DNA of 64,000 bases from Eucalyptus grandis. Lineage: Eukaryota; Streptophyta; Magnoliopsida; Myrtales; Myrtaceae. The position numbers and the translations under genes were made by a program. The notes under the pieces are model-generated. The model did no database searches. It was not told the origin of the DNA and saw only the letters and a program-made list of their open reading frames with translations. The stretch covers positions 186,001 to 250,000 of the forward strand of contig NC_052614.1 in assembly GCF_016545825.1 (NCBI RefSeq). The letters run 5' to 3'. Positions 25,316 to 38,612 of the stretch are shown here, one piece after another. Numbering within the stretch: position 1 is the stretch's first letter; the number at the start of each line of letters is the position of its first letter.

Positions 25316-28300
25316 AGGAGACGGTTACGAGCTGAACGGCATGCAGTCGGCACACAAAACGCCAATTTCCCTTCTTCTCCAGCTCGGCCCTCCAGATGTC
25401 GGCCGGTTTGTCGGTTTTACTCCTTTTGCCGACTCGCGTGCGCTGCTAGATCTTCTGTTAGCGGAACCCCATACTTTATCAAAAAGATCACCGCCTTGTT
25501 CAATACAATAATCGTGAATCATGAAAGAGAGATGGATACTGCATCGACAACGACAACCGTCACTTTTTGTCCATACACTCGGCCCACCATCGTGATCCGC
25601 ACGAAATTCTTCATATTCTATATGAAGAATTTACGCGAGAAATCCTCATCCAATGCATCTCACAATAACTTATAAGGCCATTTATGTCATATTACTCTAA
25701 GTCGGAGTGTGTGAAAGTATGATAATGCTATCATATTAGAAGTAAATCGAACAAGATCATGAAAATATATACCTCGTGAGTGGTGCACAAAGCCTAAACT
25801 CCTACGGCCTATGTTCCACTTTGCACCAAAGAGAATTAGCTTCAAGAAATTAAAAAGCCATTTGGGGTAATTCTAAAATATGATTAAACGTCACGGAATA
25901 CACGAACTTTTTTAAGATGGGAAATGGCTTGGGCCAGCAGCAACTTGGGTTCGAACCCATGTGATAGGGATGGCAAAGCAAAGGGAACCACGTGGGCTGC
26001 ATTACTACCATTTTTGCAGACTGGATCCAACACGTAATAACACTGGGCTCGACTCCCACGTGCCACGTGCCACGCCCCCTTTAGGTGCAGAATAAATCCC
26101 GTGCTTCGCTCACCGCCCTTTCCTTCCGGGGACCGCCATGATTGGACCGCTTTACCCCATTCCATCGTCGTTGGACAACATTTTCAAATCGTAGGCAACC
26201 TACCATGTTAATAAGTAGTGCAAACTTTCGCCCAAAAAATAAAAAAACCGCAATAAACGGTTAAAAAGGAAGATGCTTCTTTGACTATTGACTGCAAATC
26301 TGTGATTTCTCAACCGAAAAACTTGACATTTCCGTCATCTTTCAAATCAAAATACATTCCCACAACTTTGTCAATCCATCTAATACTCTTATCAATAAAA
26401 TTTTATGAGACCACTACCGACGGTTCCAAAATTTTAAATTTTAAGTTGTTAAATGAAAATATAATTTATTATTTTAATATTTTAATTCTTTTCCTCACAC
26501 TTAATCTAATCTTTTGTCTTGTCATCTCCCAAACTAAAACATATTAATCCACTTAGTAGGCTTACGAGATTTCATGGGACTACTATCAACTACTTAAAAA
26601 TTATTAAATGATTATTAAATAAATGCATGATTTATTATTTATATATTATAACAACTCCCTCAATCCGAAAGCTTCGACTGAGAAAAAGAAATGCGATAGA
26701 TTCAACCGATGTCGATTCCCTAGTATCCATCCACTCACCGGGCATAGCATTCAATCCTGGAGATTGGTGGGGGCGGTCATAAATGGTAATGCACGGTCTA
26801 TAGACCTCGAGATCCTCATTTAGAACGCCCGTGAAAGCAATAAAGGAGTCGGATTGGATTTCAAGCCGGTCACGCTTTTTCTCGCTTTTCATTAAGTGCG
26901 GACGAATCAAGAGAACCTCAATCGTCTCTTTCGATACTGATGGTAAGATAAGATGCAGTTTTATACATGATTATTCTCGAAAGGACGCGAGATGTTTTGC
27001 AGATGCTTACCTTGAACGGATGGAGCAAAGATGGTATCCGGAACTTCGCAGGCGCAGAAGCCACGTGCTCCGGCACAATGCCCGTTGCCGCTGCAGGACG
27101 AAGAACCCTCAGATGAGCTGAAGAAGAAGAAGAAGAAGAAGAAGAGGAGGAGGAGGAGATCTGCAGGCCTCGGGACGCGGACCCGGCGGTACAAGCACAG
27201 AGTGATTGGCAATCAGATCGAGAAAGCATGCGCCAGATGGCGTGACATCATTTCGTCCAACAAAGCGCAGATCTACGCTTGGTTTGCTGCCCCGCCACGT
27301 ACAAGTAAGACTGGACGGACGAAGGGATCTCCGGAAGTTTCAAAGAAGAGAAAAAAGCTCACGGGACTTGGCAACACAGTCTGCAAATTAAAAAAAAAAA
27401 AAAAAGGAACGGGGTGCCATATGGGGGAATGGCGTGGGCTAGTCGCTATAATCGATTAAAGAACGTATTTTGTCCCCAGAGATTTGCTGGGACCCGTTGC
27501 TCCTTCTCCCATCATTCAGCAAGCCACGCTCTCCCGCCAAGACTCGTCCTTCTCTCATGAAACCATTCGTTTCTGTTCTTTCTTTTGCCTCTCTGGTGTG
27601 TAATCATCGCGCATATGCTCTAATCGACTCATTGCATATGCTCTCCCCTTTATTCTGGGTCCAGCTGGGTACTCTCCAAGTTCAGCAAATATGAATAGAA
27701 ACAGTGCCAGTGTGTAATGCTTACCCTTTCGAGAATTTGAGCTTCAGGGAGAATTGGTGGACCTTATGCGTGCCCACGTCGTGATGTGAGTGCCATCTTT
27801 TGACTCGATCGTGTCTGATCACTTCCTGCTGCCGACGGCTGTATAATAAGCAAAGAAAAACAGACAACCGCTTCACTAATTGCGGCAGTTCATCATAAAA
27901 TATTGATCGCGAAGAAATATAAGTTAAAGATCAAATTGTTTTTCTGTGTGAAGAAGGAAAAGTAGGGATCGCGCTAGTGCTGCAACGCGCAATCGTGTTG
28001 AAGAGTGAAGTCGGCGGAGAGATTCACACGGAAAGTCCAGCAAAGATAAGCTCAATCTGATATGGGGAGCATACACGCTTAAGTTAGTTATCCAAACCTA
28101 ACAGGATACGTATCTATCTCTTTCGTATACACAACGGTTCAGCTTCTGCTTTCCATTACTCTATGTCAGGTTTACCGCGTTGATACGTTATTTCTTCCTC
28201 AGAGACCCTTCTTTCAAAGATTGATGTCAGCTGAAGAATATCTTTCAAATCCTTAATTAAAGATGAATCCCGAAATTGTAATTGGAAGATCTTTCCAATT

Positions 28301-29157
28301 GTCATACCTAAAATTTCGAAGATGTGAATGGTTTCCCCTTAAGTTGACACATCTACCTTTTAGAAATCTTTGTAGGATTTCAATTTATGCGTTCATATGT
28401 GGAATGGAATCCTTGAATATTGATCCTCGATACTTTTCTCCTATGCTTGAAGAAACGGGTGAGTTGCATTGGATTTGGGTCGGATCGAAAAATGGGATAA
28501 CCTAAATGGACCCATTTAACCCGTTTTGACCAATTTTCATTAAAAATAAATCTAGTGACCCATACTCAACCCTTATTACTAAAATACTTTTCTATATAAC
28601 TAAATCTAGCAAAACTTATAGTCATACTGATGTGACAATGTAGAGTAAGCGAGCGCGAGAGAGAATAAAGAAAAGGTCATAAAGACAGATTGAGTCTAAG
28701 AACTTTGTAAGCCCATTTAACATCCACATTATATTGAACTCTATTTAAACTCATTATGACTCATCTACTGCATATAACTAATCCCTGTAACAATTTTAAC
28801 TCATTATATATAAGTCAAGAAATGAGCCTATAGACAAGTCTACTTCTAGTTTTGATAATGCATGAGCATATGTATCCATCAAAATAATTTTACTTGACAA
28901 CTATTTATCTTGTTTTTTAATCAGTGGCTGGTTACTATATATGGGTCATTGGCACTAAGCTTGCCACAACACTTCTAATTTGCTAAAGTGCATAATTCAC
29001 AGAACCCATAATGCCTCAAATCGTATGATAAATGTAAGAGGTATTGTGAAGTAATTTATATAAATAGGAACCGCTCTCAAAAGAATCATCACCTTGAGTA
29101 CTTGTTTTGAGAGCTAGTTCTTTAAAGTTTAGCTTGTTGTTTTAGCTCAAACTGTAA
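25316..29157. other. Gene-poor intergenic DNA
   Basis: No recognisable gene. It contains a GAA/GAG simple repeat at 27,121-27,158 that generates a Lys/Arg-rich frame on one strand and a Ser/Leu-rich one on the other. A 5' splice-like CAAG|GTAAGC lies on the minus strand near 27,010, without supporting homology. Near 25,950 a tRNA-like B-box (GGTTCGAACCC) occurs without a complete tRNA fold. Confidence 0.5.
27121..27158. repeat. GAA/GAG simple repeat
   Basis: About eight AAG triplets are followed by five AGG triplets. Confidence 0.95.
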
Positions 29158-29838
29158 GGACCTGGTTCCTATTATGTAATATCGCCCGCTTTGGACACTA
29201 AATCCTCACGGTTTTAAAACGCGTCACACAAATTAAAGGGACTCAAGCCTTATAAAGGCTCCCAGGACTCCCCCATAAGCGATGTGGGACAGGAAAAATG
29301 CCCTTCAAGCCTTATAAAGGCTCCCAAGACTCCCCCTAAGCGATGTGGGACAAGAGAAATGCTCCCAGGACTCCCCTAAGCGATGTGGGACAGAAAATGC
29401 CCTTAGCCTCGCCCGCGTATTGCCGAGGCAATCTTAGTCCGTTCCTCCATTCTGCCCCGGATCTGGATCGTCACCAGGACTCCCCCCTAAGCGATGTGGG
29501 ACAGGAGAAATGCCCTTAGCCTCGCCCCCATACTGCCAAGGCAATCTTAGTCCGTTCCTCCATACTGCCCCAGATCTGGATCGTCACATTCTCCCCCCCT
29601 TAAGCCATAGGGCCCTCACTATGGCCCCACACGCTGTCGGGAGTCAACTCTTTGGACACTAAGTCCTCACAGTTTTAAAACACATCACATAGATTAAAGG
29701 GACCCAAGCCTTATAAAGGCTCCTGGGACTTCCCCCCTAAGCGATGTGGGACAAGAGAAATGCCCTTAGCCTCGCCCGCGTACTGCCGAGGCGATCTTAG
29801 TCCGTCCCTCCGTACTGCCCCAAATCTGGGTCGTCACA
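29158..29838 (-). repeat. LTR-like repeat block with five AAGCGATGTGGGAC motifs
   Basis: Two longer copies (from about 29,195 and 29,651, each starting TTTGGACACTAA) and at least three partial copies share CCTTATAAAGGCTCC, AAGCGATGTGGGACA and CTGCCxAGGCxATCTTAGTCC. On the minus strand the right end reads TGTGACGACCCAGAT, which looks like an LTR start. No internal retroelement region is present. It is best read as nested or tandem LTR remnants. Confidence 0.7.
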
Positions 29839-31177
29839 CAAACGATCAAAGTTCTTTTTTCCATCTTATCGCATCGATCATCATACAGAAACCCCTGTTT
29901 GGAAATTGAAAAACCTCGGAAAAGGTGAATGCAATTTGCTCTTAGATTCTCGATATCACAGAAGAAACAACTATCATAAAACCATGTCCTATCCTATCAC
30001 CTCTTGGCCTCAACTGATTCCAACCACTGGGACACATAGATGTCGGCAAACGCGTCTAAAACACTGAGGCTGCTACCCATGCAAGTGTCATAGAATACTA
30101 TCTAAACACACGGATATGGCCTCTGTTTTCTGACAGGTTCTATATGGTTCTGCTTTGGCATATTAGCACAACATATAATAATTCACCTCTGCCAAACTAT
30201 ATGTTCTAAAGCTTGAACGATAGTCGTGAAAGGAGGAGGAGAATAAGGGACCTCATTCATCATGCAATAAGGGTAACTTTAATTTGATTCCTATCAAGGC
30301 CAATTGTTTAAAAGCATAAAGAATAAAAGCGAGTGCACGAATGAAAAGAGAAGATGCAGCATTTAAAGTTGGTTGTAGTTATGTGGATATGCATATTTTG
30401 ATTATTCCTTTGCAAAAATCCTTTCACTTTCTATATGTTTGGGCACAAAAGTCATATGTATCTGAATGTACATTCGTGTATGTGTATATTATGTGCGCAT
30501 ATGTGACGGTAATAAAGAAACTATATTTAGACATACCCTCTCTTCTTTTTTATCCTAATATTTAAAATCAGTAAAAGATAAGACGTTTATAGATGACATA
30601 AGTTAATGCTTATTGGTCGAATGAAATCATGCCATGTGACAATCATAAAGGCAAAGTGAATTACCGCGACGATAGAATCGAGCATTCTTTCACCACCTAC
30701 TTTTACTAAATCGAATATAAACACTTATTCCATGAAAGGCGATTTCGCAACAATCTTTTAAATATCAATTTTGCGTATACATATGGCACGTGTACAGTAA
30801 ACTCTAGTGGTGCCGTGATTTCTAGCACAAGTCCATATAAAAATACACATTAATCGTGATCAAGAGATAATCTTACAAAGAAGGAACTAATCTGATTATC
30901 TAGACAACAATCCAATTGGTTGATTTCCTCTTGTTCTATTCCTCTGTTCCTACAACGATGATATATTCTGAGACTATGATGTTATTTTATTTGCTTATAT
31001 TGTTTTGAGTTTTTGGTGAACTTCACAATATTGTGCTTAAATCTACCAACTCCCAAATAAAAGTAGTATCTTAGGTGATTTAAAAGTATATGATATTCCT
31101 TTATTATAATAAAATTTTGGTTTATTTTCGTTTATGAGTTTAAACTTAGAACACACCCGGGGCTCACAAATTATATA
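29839..31177. other. Intergenic, nothing recognised
   Basis: AT-rich sequence with only short chance open frames. I see no conserved motif. Confidence 0.5.
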
Positions 31178-31810
31178 CTCATGGATATTCAATTTGACTA
31201 ATTTAGTTCTAAATTTTTTGAAAATTTTCTAATGTAATCCTTTTGATCAATTTTGGCCAAAAATTATTGATATGGTCACTAACCATTTTACATGACACAA
31301 CTAGAATAGTCGGTGCTAATATGAACAATTTTTGCAATTTTATTTTATTTATTTTTGAATTTTTATTTTTTTTTTTATTCCACTATCCCTCTTGTCTCAT
31401 AAGGGCCTCAGCGAATAGCTGAGGACCCTCATCGGCCACTAGGTAAGACTATGAAGACTTGGCCAGCAGCAGGCGAGGATCAAAGAAGGCCACGAATGAC
31501 TCACATGTAACTGGCGAGGGCTTTCAAGCCATCGTCGAGGCCCCAACCTTGCAGGCGCTTTTAAGGAGATGAACAATGGAAATAAAAGAAAAGAAAACTT
31601 CTAAAAATATTGAATGTTCAAAAAAATATAAAAAATTGCAAAAATTGTCCATATCGACACCAATCATACCACTTCGAATGACTATGACTAGCTAGCAACC
31701 ATGCCAGCGATTTTTTGCTAAAATTAACCAAAAAGACCACATTAAAAATAGTCAAAAAATTCAAAACTAAATTGGTCAAATTAAACAATTCAGGACTAAA
31801 TTAGCCGTCG
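31178..31810. mobile_element. Long-TIR non-autonomous element with GC-rich centre
   Basis: The left arm (TTTGACTAATTTAGTTCTAA...) and the inverted right arm (TTTGACCAATTTAGTTTTGA...) match loosely over more than 150 bp. Arms meet at a GC-rich core (31,395-31,560, with GGCCTCAGCGAATAGCTGAGG). The long arms suggest a Mutator-like MITE, but I could not define a target duplication, so the ends are approximate. Confidence 0.6.
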
Positions 31811-33018
31811 TAAAATAAATTTAGGATTTTTGTACTATCTTCGTCTATCATTGAGCAATATATTTGTGCAACAAGGTCCTAGTCTAGATGCCAAGGTAAT
31901 TTGTTTCTCTCTATTAGATTTAAGCCTTATTGGGAGCAATCCAAAACTAAAATCTTAAATGCACAATACAAATATTACAGCGTACCCTTAAGATCAAATA
32001 GATTAATTGAGATGCACGAAAGTTAGAAAGTAAACTCATCTTTAAGTTCAATTTCAAACTATCCTTTAGACATACCGTTGAAATCATATGATTAAAACAC
32101 TGTTTTGATATAATAGTTAAAAGCATAAATTCACGAGATAAGTGATTCACGACATATATCCAATAAAAGATGCTCTCCTATCCATTAAATTAAAATACAA
32201 AATCTTTGAGTTTTTCTCCGATATATGCAACTTCCTATTTATGTCTTTGCACACCTAGAGTTTTTGCTTCTTCAGAAAAGGGAAAAACTAAACTATATAA
32301 TATCTACTTATCCATACTAACATAGAACTGGCTTCCAAATTTTGGACTCCACTCCCTAAATAGATGAAATTTGAAGAATAAATTTGATTAGTTTCTTACC
32401 AAACATGAGGGCAAATATTATTGGAAAGTATCGAGAATAAAATATGTAAGATTGTAATTTCTATTGAAAATTTTATGACTTAACCAATTAAGCAAACGCT
32501 TCCTTAATGATTTGCAACTTAAAACAATTAATTAAGCCATGTTACTAGAGTTTATCAAACGCACTTAATGCCATTAAGTGTTTGAAATATCTATCTCCAT
32601 TCTCATCAATTAGAGAATAACATGACGATGCTAAATATCAATCTTGAATCTTTAGTTCTCCTTTGATAAATAGATGGATACAAATTCAAAAATAATTTAA
32701 CCTACTCAAATCACATCGCCGCCGTTTCGCTCTTTATTTTGACGCAGGAAAATAGAACTTTATACACGAGTCTCAGCAGATGCCCAACCCTACCCCACTA
32801 TTCTCGTAACTCTTAAGTGAGATGGAAAGTAGATATTAGCAGTCAGATCGAAGGCAGCAGCAAGTACAATTGTCAGTCGGTCCTTACAGTGAACCTTTAT
32901 GCTTTATGGCCCCATCACAATTCCACTAGTGTCGGGGCGAAGCGAAAGACAAATTAGGAAAGAAGAGAGAACAGTCGTTCATCTTTTGAGGAAGAGAATG
33001 CAACAAAGGGAAAGCAAG
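31811..33018. other. Intergenic, nothing recognised
   Basis: AT-rich DNA with no supported gene, RNA or clear repeat. Confidence 0.5.
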
Positions 33019-33268
33019 ATGAAGATGTTGAACTATTCGTCTGGGGAACTTTGAAGCACTCTTTGCACAAAGTAATGATTGCATAGCTGGAATCTATCTC
33101 TCAGAATGTCGTCACACAAATCACTCAAAGCATGAAAAGTCCAATGAAGATGTTGAACCATTCGTCTGATGAACTTTGAAGAATTCTTTGCACAAAGTAA
33201 AGATAGCATAACCGGAATCTACCGCTCAGAATCTCGGAACACAAATCACTTAAAGCATGAAAAGTCGA
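33019..33268. repeat. Tandem duplication, 2 x ~125 bp
   Basis: Units start at 33,019 and 33,144 with ATGAAGATGTTGAAC and end with AAAGCATGAAAAGTC. They differ at roughly one base in ten. The units encode no recognisable protein. Confidence 0.85.
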
Positions 33269-36200
33269 ATCAGGAGCTTACCAAGTACAGTCCCCGTACG
33301 CACCCCTCCAAAAGAAACCCAAGCTTGTCCACGAACTTCCAAAGCTCTCAGCTTTGCTCAGCTCAGCTCAGCTGCGAAACGGAAAGAAGGCGAGATGGTC
33401 TTTTATATTGGTTTAGATCTTAGAACCTCAGTCGCGAGTCTAGTCGCGACTTTAACCTTCCAGTCAGTCCCCCACATGAAGCTGACTGTATTTTTTCCAA
33501 AGCACTCCCTTCACTTTTGTGACTCTACGGCTTGCTTTTATCACGTGGGAAGGAATCGCTTCTTCTTTTGGAAAGCTCTAGTCATACCGAAAATTTTAAT
33601 TTTAATTGGGCACGCATTTTTAACATCCCTTTTTCCTACTCCAGACACCCATACCACCTCCACTCTTAATTTTAAATTATTTCTTACCTTTTTTCATCTT
33701 TTTTTGGTTTCAATTTTATTAGAAGACAAAGCTACCATTCATACTCTCAAATGACATTTATAAATGTCAAATGTGGAACTCACTCTTGATTTTTTTAGTA
33801 TTTCTTACTTTTTTACTTTTTTCTTTCTTTCTTCTTTTCTGGCTTCTTCTTCTTTTTCCTTCTCCATCTGGGACGAGAGTAGCACCCTTCTCTTTAAAAA
33901 ACATAAATTATTTAGCAAATAGTTAAATAGTTATTGTGTTATTGAGTTGTATATTTCTTTTTCATTTTTTACTAGGAAATCATTATTCTAAACATACCAT
34001 GAACACAAGTAAGAGTGAAAAGAATCATTTACTAGTTTTAGTATGCCTTTCATTTTACTAAAACTTTGATATGTGTCATTACATTATTGTCTATGTATCT
34101 CAACCACTCAACTTTCATTTTATTGAGCTAATCCAACAGTCCGATTATATCCATTTGTCATGCCATCACTGCATGATTTTAAAAAAAAATTAAAAATATC
34201 ACAAAGTTAAGTACATTAAAAATTCTAAACATCCATCGTTATCAAACAAAAGCTAAAGAAATGCTCCCTAAGACATTATTGTTCATGCTCCCTGAAAATC
34301 CCTCGTTTGATGGGGATGTGGGAAGTTTTGTCCTCTAAAATCAAAGCCAAAAGAAAAATGAGAAAAAAGGATAAGAAATAATCTTAAGTCATTAGTGAGA
34401 ACTGTAAGAAATAATATAGTTAACTCAAAGTGGTAAAGAGGTGTCAAGAATTCAATACGCCGGTGGAAATAGCGCGAATCTCTCTAAAAGCTATATAAAT
34501 GGCGAATCTAGCCGTCCATACCCTTCTTGTATACCACTTTCAATCCACGAACGGCGAGGAAAGAGGGTAGCACTGAGATCTCGCTAATTTTTCTTAAAGT
34601 AAAGGATGCCTTTGCGTCATCAGAGCCCCTTTGCATCTCTCTATACGTACTGTGGAAAAATAAGCTATGGACGTGGGAAAAGGGCCATAAGCTACTTCTC
34701 TGTGAAGTCTTCTGACGCCAGCTGCGTATTGACTTAAGCTTAAGCTTGAAGTTTCTGATTGGTCACATGCAAATTGATCAGAAGGCGCGTACAGAGTCTT
34801 TAGAATCTATTCCAGCAATTGGGAGATCTGTCCAAACTCTTCCCGAACTTTTCCCTGATCTCTGCCATTTTCTTCTTCTTCTTCTTTTTTAATTTCAATC
34901 GACAACCAAAACCATCTTAAGAACTCGGGACACGAGAGTTCTCTCCTCTAAAATAGACAAGTACTGACACTAGAACAGCAATACCGAGTATATATTGTAA
35001 GACCGATATTCTAAATTGGGTTATTAACTGATGCAGCAGGTTTTACCCAGGGGTTTGACGCGTGGCCATGTTTAACATCAAACAAAGGCCGCACTCATCG
35101 TGCAGTGAACCATTACGTTTGAGTAAATTTGTGCAGCATACCGTTCTTTATGGTGATTCCTGTTTGTACACTGGGAAAACGATGACATTTGGATGGAAAA
35201 TGACACGATAAACTACTCTTCTTGGTTGTCTTTTTGGTTTTTGTTAATACGGGATAAGCGCGTTGTCCAGTAGACTTTCGCCGTTTCTAAGTTTGTCTAA
35301 AGAGCCGAAAGTTATTCTGTGAAGCTTCCGAGGAGAATGACTCACCTTTGTGGCCAAAGTGAGACCTCCGTCGCCCCCGGCCGAACCTGTAAATCAGCGG
35401 AAAAGCTCGATCAGGCTCTTCAAAAAGCCCGGAAAACCGGCACGTGTCGCCGCGGACACGACACACGGAAGGAATTCAAACGGGTGGAAATTAAATGGGA
35501 ACGTGAAGGGGGTTGCCTTCGAATGCCGGAAAGCAGTGAAGCTGGTTTCTTCTTTCTTGGATCAGTTTATGGCTTTAACGCACCGCCTGGGAGGGAGGAA
35601 CGAGACAGCTTATGGCTTTAACTCTCTTGGTGATATTAGTCTCTGACGACTGGTGACCACTGACACGGTTGTTCAACTGAACCCTTGTCCACCTTCTCAG
35701 CTGCGAAATTTCCAGGAAGTTTACCCTAAGACGTCTCAGACACGACGATAATTCTCCTTTTATTTAGTCCTTTTCCTTGGGCTCCATTAAACTTATTTCC
35801 AAAGCGAAAGGTGAGCCCGACTATACAATGACCATAAGAGAAGAGGTAGCCGTACAGATACAAGTAAATATTACTTCGATGCGAGACCAAAGCTCTAAAA
35901 TGGCTGGCTGGGATTGAGGGCGGAATAGCTTATTGTGGGAAGCCCCTCCAAGATTTCTACTCCCTTCCCGGCCAGAAGATTCAAGAGCGGAGACAACTGG
36001 CACCCACTTTTCCAACCAACGAAATGCTGGATGGACCCCATTTTTTGGGTGAAATTTATTGGGTAGGAATGTGATCGGGTCACTCGGGACCCACCGCGCT
36101 AGAGCCTCTCTCTTCCTCCTCTTCTTTTATCCTTTATTTCTTTTTACTTCCTCTTCCCTTCCGCTCCGGTAGGGACGACACCCCTCCAGTGTCTTAGTCC

Positions 36201-37875
36201 CACCCCCTCACCGCTGTTTCAGTCCTCCGTCGTCGAGATCGAGCTCGGCCGACGAACTTGGGCCTTGAATCCCCAAAAAGATAAAGACTCTTGCGCTCTC
36301 TCTCCACTCACACTCTCTGCTCTCACTCCCTCCCGACCTCACTCGCCCTCACCCGCCGCTGCCGCGTCCAACACCTCACCTCTATCTTCGCCCGCTCCTT
36401 CTCCAACCTTCAGCGCCGCCACCTCCTGTCCAACTCCTCCCACGCCCTTTGCGCCCGCGCCCGCGTCGGCCAAGAGATCGAGGCCCTACGTCGTGTCGAC
36501 GAACCACGCTGCCGCCTCCGCCTCATTCGTTGCCTAGGCCGACCCTGGTCGACTTCGAATCAGCCTCAAAGGGTGTTGTCCCTGTCGGAGTGACAGGGTA
36601 GAATAGGAAAAAAATAAAGGGAAAAAGAAGAGAGGGAAGAAAGGGAAGAGGGGCGAGACGGTGACGTGAGGTGAGCGAGGCTTCTGGTGTGGTTTCCCTC
36701 GAGCGGCACGTGTCATTCAATGAATGGAGTGAGATTTTGTGACGCTGGAATCTCACTCCTACCTAATATTTTCTCAGCTTGGGGCCCCTTGACTAGAAAA
36801 ATGTCGCACGATACCGCCATAAGTCTCTTTCTTCGTCTTAGAGCGATTGGTGAACTTTCAACTCGCTGTTGTACCTAATTAAACTCCTTCTTACCTTCAG
36901 ACATTCCCGCATGAGTTTTTTTTCTCTCCTATTTCCAACCCACACCCTTGGCTTGAGGTAGATTTGACCTATCCATCCATGCAAAATGGTGGCACCAAAA
37001 GCAATCCTTAAGATAGGAAAAAAAAAATTAATAGCTTATCTTATTGAAACTCCATATCAACAGTTGAAGCGAGATGACATGAATATGAGACCATTATAAA
37101 TCCCATAAATAAGCGATGTGGAAACATATAATGCTTACGGTGGAATAAAGGTCACAAGTTCAAGTTGAACGAAACCAAAAGAACTAATTATAGAAGAATT
37201 TGATTAAGGTAACGCACTTCCTAGAAGTTATCCTTATTTTCCGGGTGCAAGTGGTTTTGGCCAAAATTCTACCTTGTAGGTTGTAGCATATATCATCATC
37301 TCACAAAAAATACACGATGATGTACTTCAAAACACTCAACAACTATGAATTCGAAAGCAATCAATGATATACAAAAATGTTAAAAATATTGAAGAAGAGG
37401 CATGAAGAGGAATCTTCACAAAACTTTTTTCATCTTGTCTTCGTTGAATCTATTTTAAAGCCTAAAAAAGGAAACAATCGTGTTGATTCGGAAGCAATTG
37501 TCTCTTTCATTTTAATCGGATGAAGAAACGAACCGGTTCGGAAGCATCCACCAATCATGCTTCGCCGCTTGGAAAGCAACCGTGAGAAACCGCAATCCTT
37601 ATCCACTGTGTTGACTTCTTGACATGCTTGATGTCGGTCAACGTAACCCGCGTCAAATCATTATCGTTTCCCCTCTCTTCTTTTTGAGATTCTGTGAGTA
37701 ACACTATCACTCATGGCCCCCTTTTAAGAAAACCTACAACCCCTCTCTTATTCACCGTTTCTTTTTCGTTTTTTTCATTTTATTTTTTACTTTGGCATGT
37801 GGCAAGCGACAAGTGAAGGTTTGGGAGGTAACGACATCAGCAAGGGTTTCACGACTCTCACCAGCCACAGGCAAA
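33269..37875. other. Intergenic; several weak open frames, none recognised
   Basis: Open frames at 33,257-33,754, 35,319-35,646, 36,265-36,593 and 37,797-37,991 show no family motif. The one near 36,300 is Ser/Pro-rich in one frame and Arg/Leu-rich in another, as C-rich DNA produces by chance. A minus-strand AATATAAAAG near 33,400, with a leader and a TTGGTAAG donor-like site, could mark an old promoter. No confident gene is present. Confidence 0.45.
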
Positions 37876-38178
37876 TGTCACGGGTCGATAGATTTCTTGA
37901 CCGCAGATCAACTTGTGCAGCTCCTGACAAGCGGAACTCGCTAGGCCAACCTTTCTTCTATAGTTATTCTACTAAACAATACAGGAAATAACCATTTTAT
38001 ACGAGATCGTACCACGCTCAGTTTTGCCTAGACGTCTAAGTCCATCGAGCAAGACAACAACCCTTGTTAAGCTCAACAACTGGTTTCGGCCTGCCCTAGC
38101 CTCATCAGGAGAGCGGCATCAACTCCCGACCAGTTTGTGCATGGGAGGCCAACCCCACCTTTAGAGCTCCTAAATAAT

Positions 38179-38599
38179 TGATGGTTCTATATGAGATGGG
38201 CTTAAGGCCCGTCCGCCCAAGTTGGGCCCAAAAAGCCTGGCCCACGGGAATAGGGCCCGTGGATGGGGGAAGGTATAAAAGGGAGGAGAGAGAGAGAAGA
38301 CACCTCTTGGAAGATTAACGTACGTCTTCTCTTCTCCCGCGCGCTCTCTCTCTCCAAAGAAAAACAGTAAGGCATACGACACTTTCTTCTTCCCTTCAAA
38401 GCGTCATCGGATCGAACAGGCCAGATTTTCTTCCTCCTATCAGCATCGGTGTCTAATCTGTGGCTAACAAGGTACTCTCGAATCCGTGGTGTGCTTTACG
38501 ATCGGTGATTCGTGTATTTCTTGGGCTTCGTCTTCCGCATTGATTTAGGGGTTCGATTTAGTGTCGAATCCGGTTTTCGGGAATCCGTTATTCCCAACA
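38179..38599 (+). repeat. 5' LTR of the copia element
   Basis: It carries a TATA-like GGTATAAAAGGG near 38,270 and a GA/CT-rich leader. It ends CCCAACA directly before the primer site. Confidence 0.95.
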
Positions 38600-38600
38600 T

Positions 38601-38612
38601 TGGTATCAGAGC
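38601..38612 (+). other. Primer-binding site (initiator-Met tRNA type)
   Basis: TGGTATCAGAGC lies one base after the 5' LTR and is the standard copia primer site. Confidence 0.93.

Noticed and set aside
25054..25522. His/Ser/Pro-rich frames upstream of the Ca2+-ATPase
   Set aside because: They are the translated 73-bp minisatellite and its flank.
25905..26165. tRNA gene or SINE suggested by GGTTCGAACCC
   Set aside because: No acceptor-stem pairing, no convincing A box at the right distance and no target duplication could be found.
27031..27459. 142-codon Lys/Arg-rich frame and its Ser-rich antisense frames
   Set aside because: The frame is produced by the GAA/GAG repeat; flanking residues match no family.
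33257..33754. 165-codon frame
   Set aside because: The longest non-transposon frame, but it starts in a tandem duplication and reads into T-rich DNA; no recognisable motif.
36265..36756. Possible gene start with Ser/Pro-rich or Arg-rich protein
   Set aside because: Several frames are open at once, as expected for CT-rich DNA; no downstream exons or motifs were recognised.
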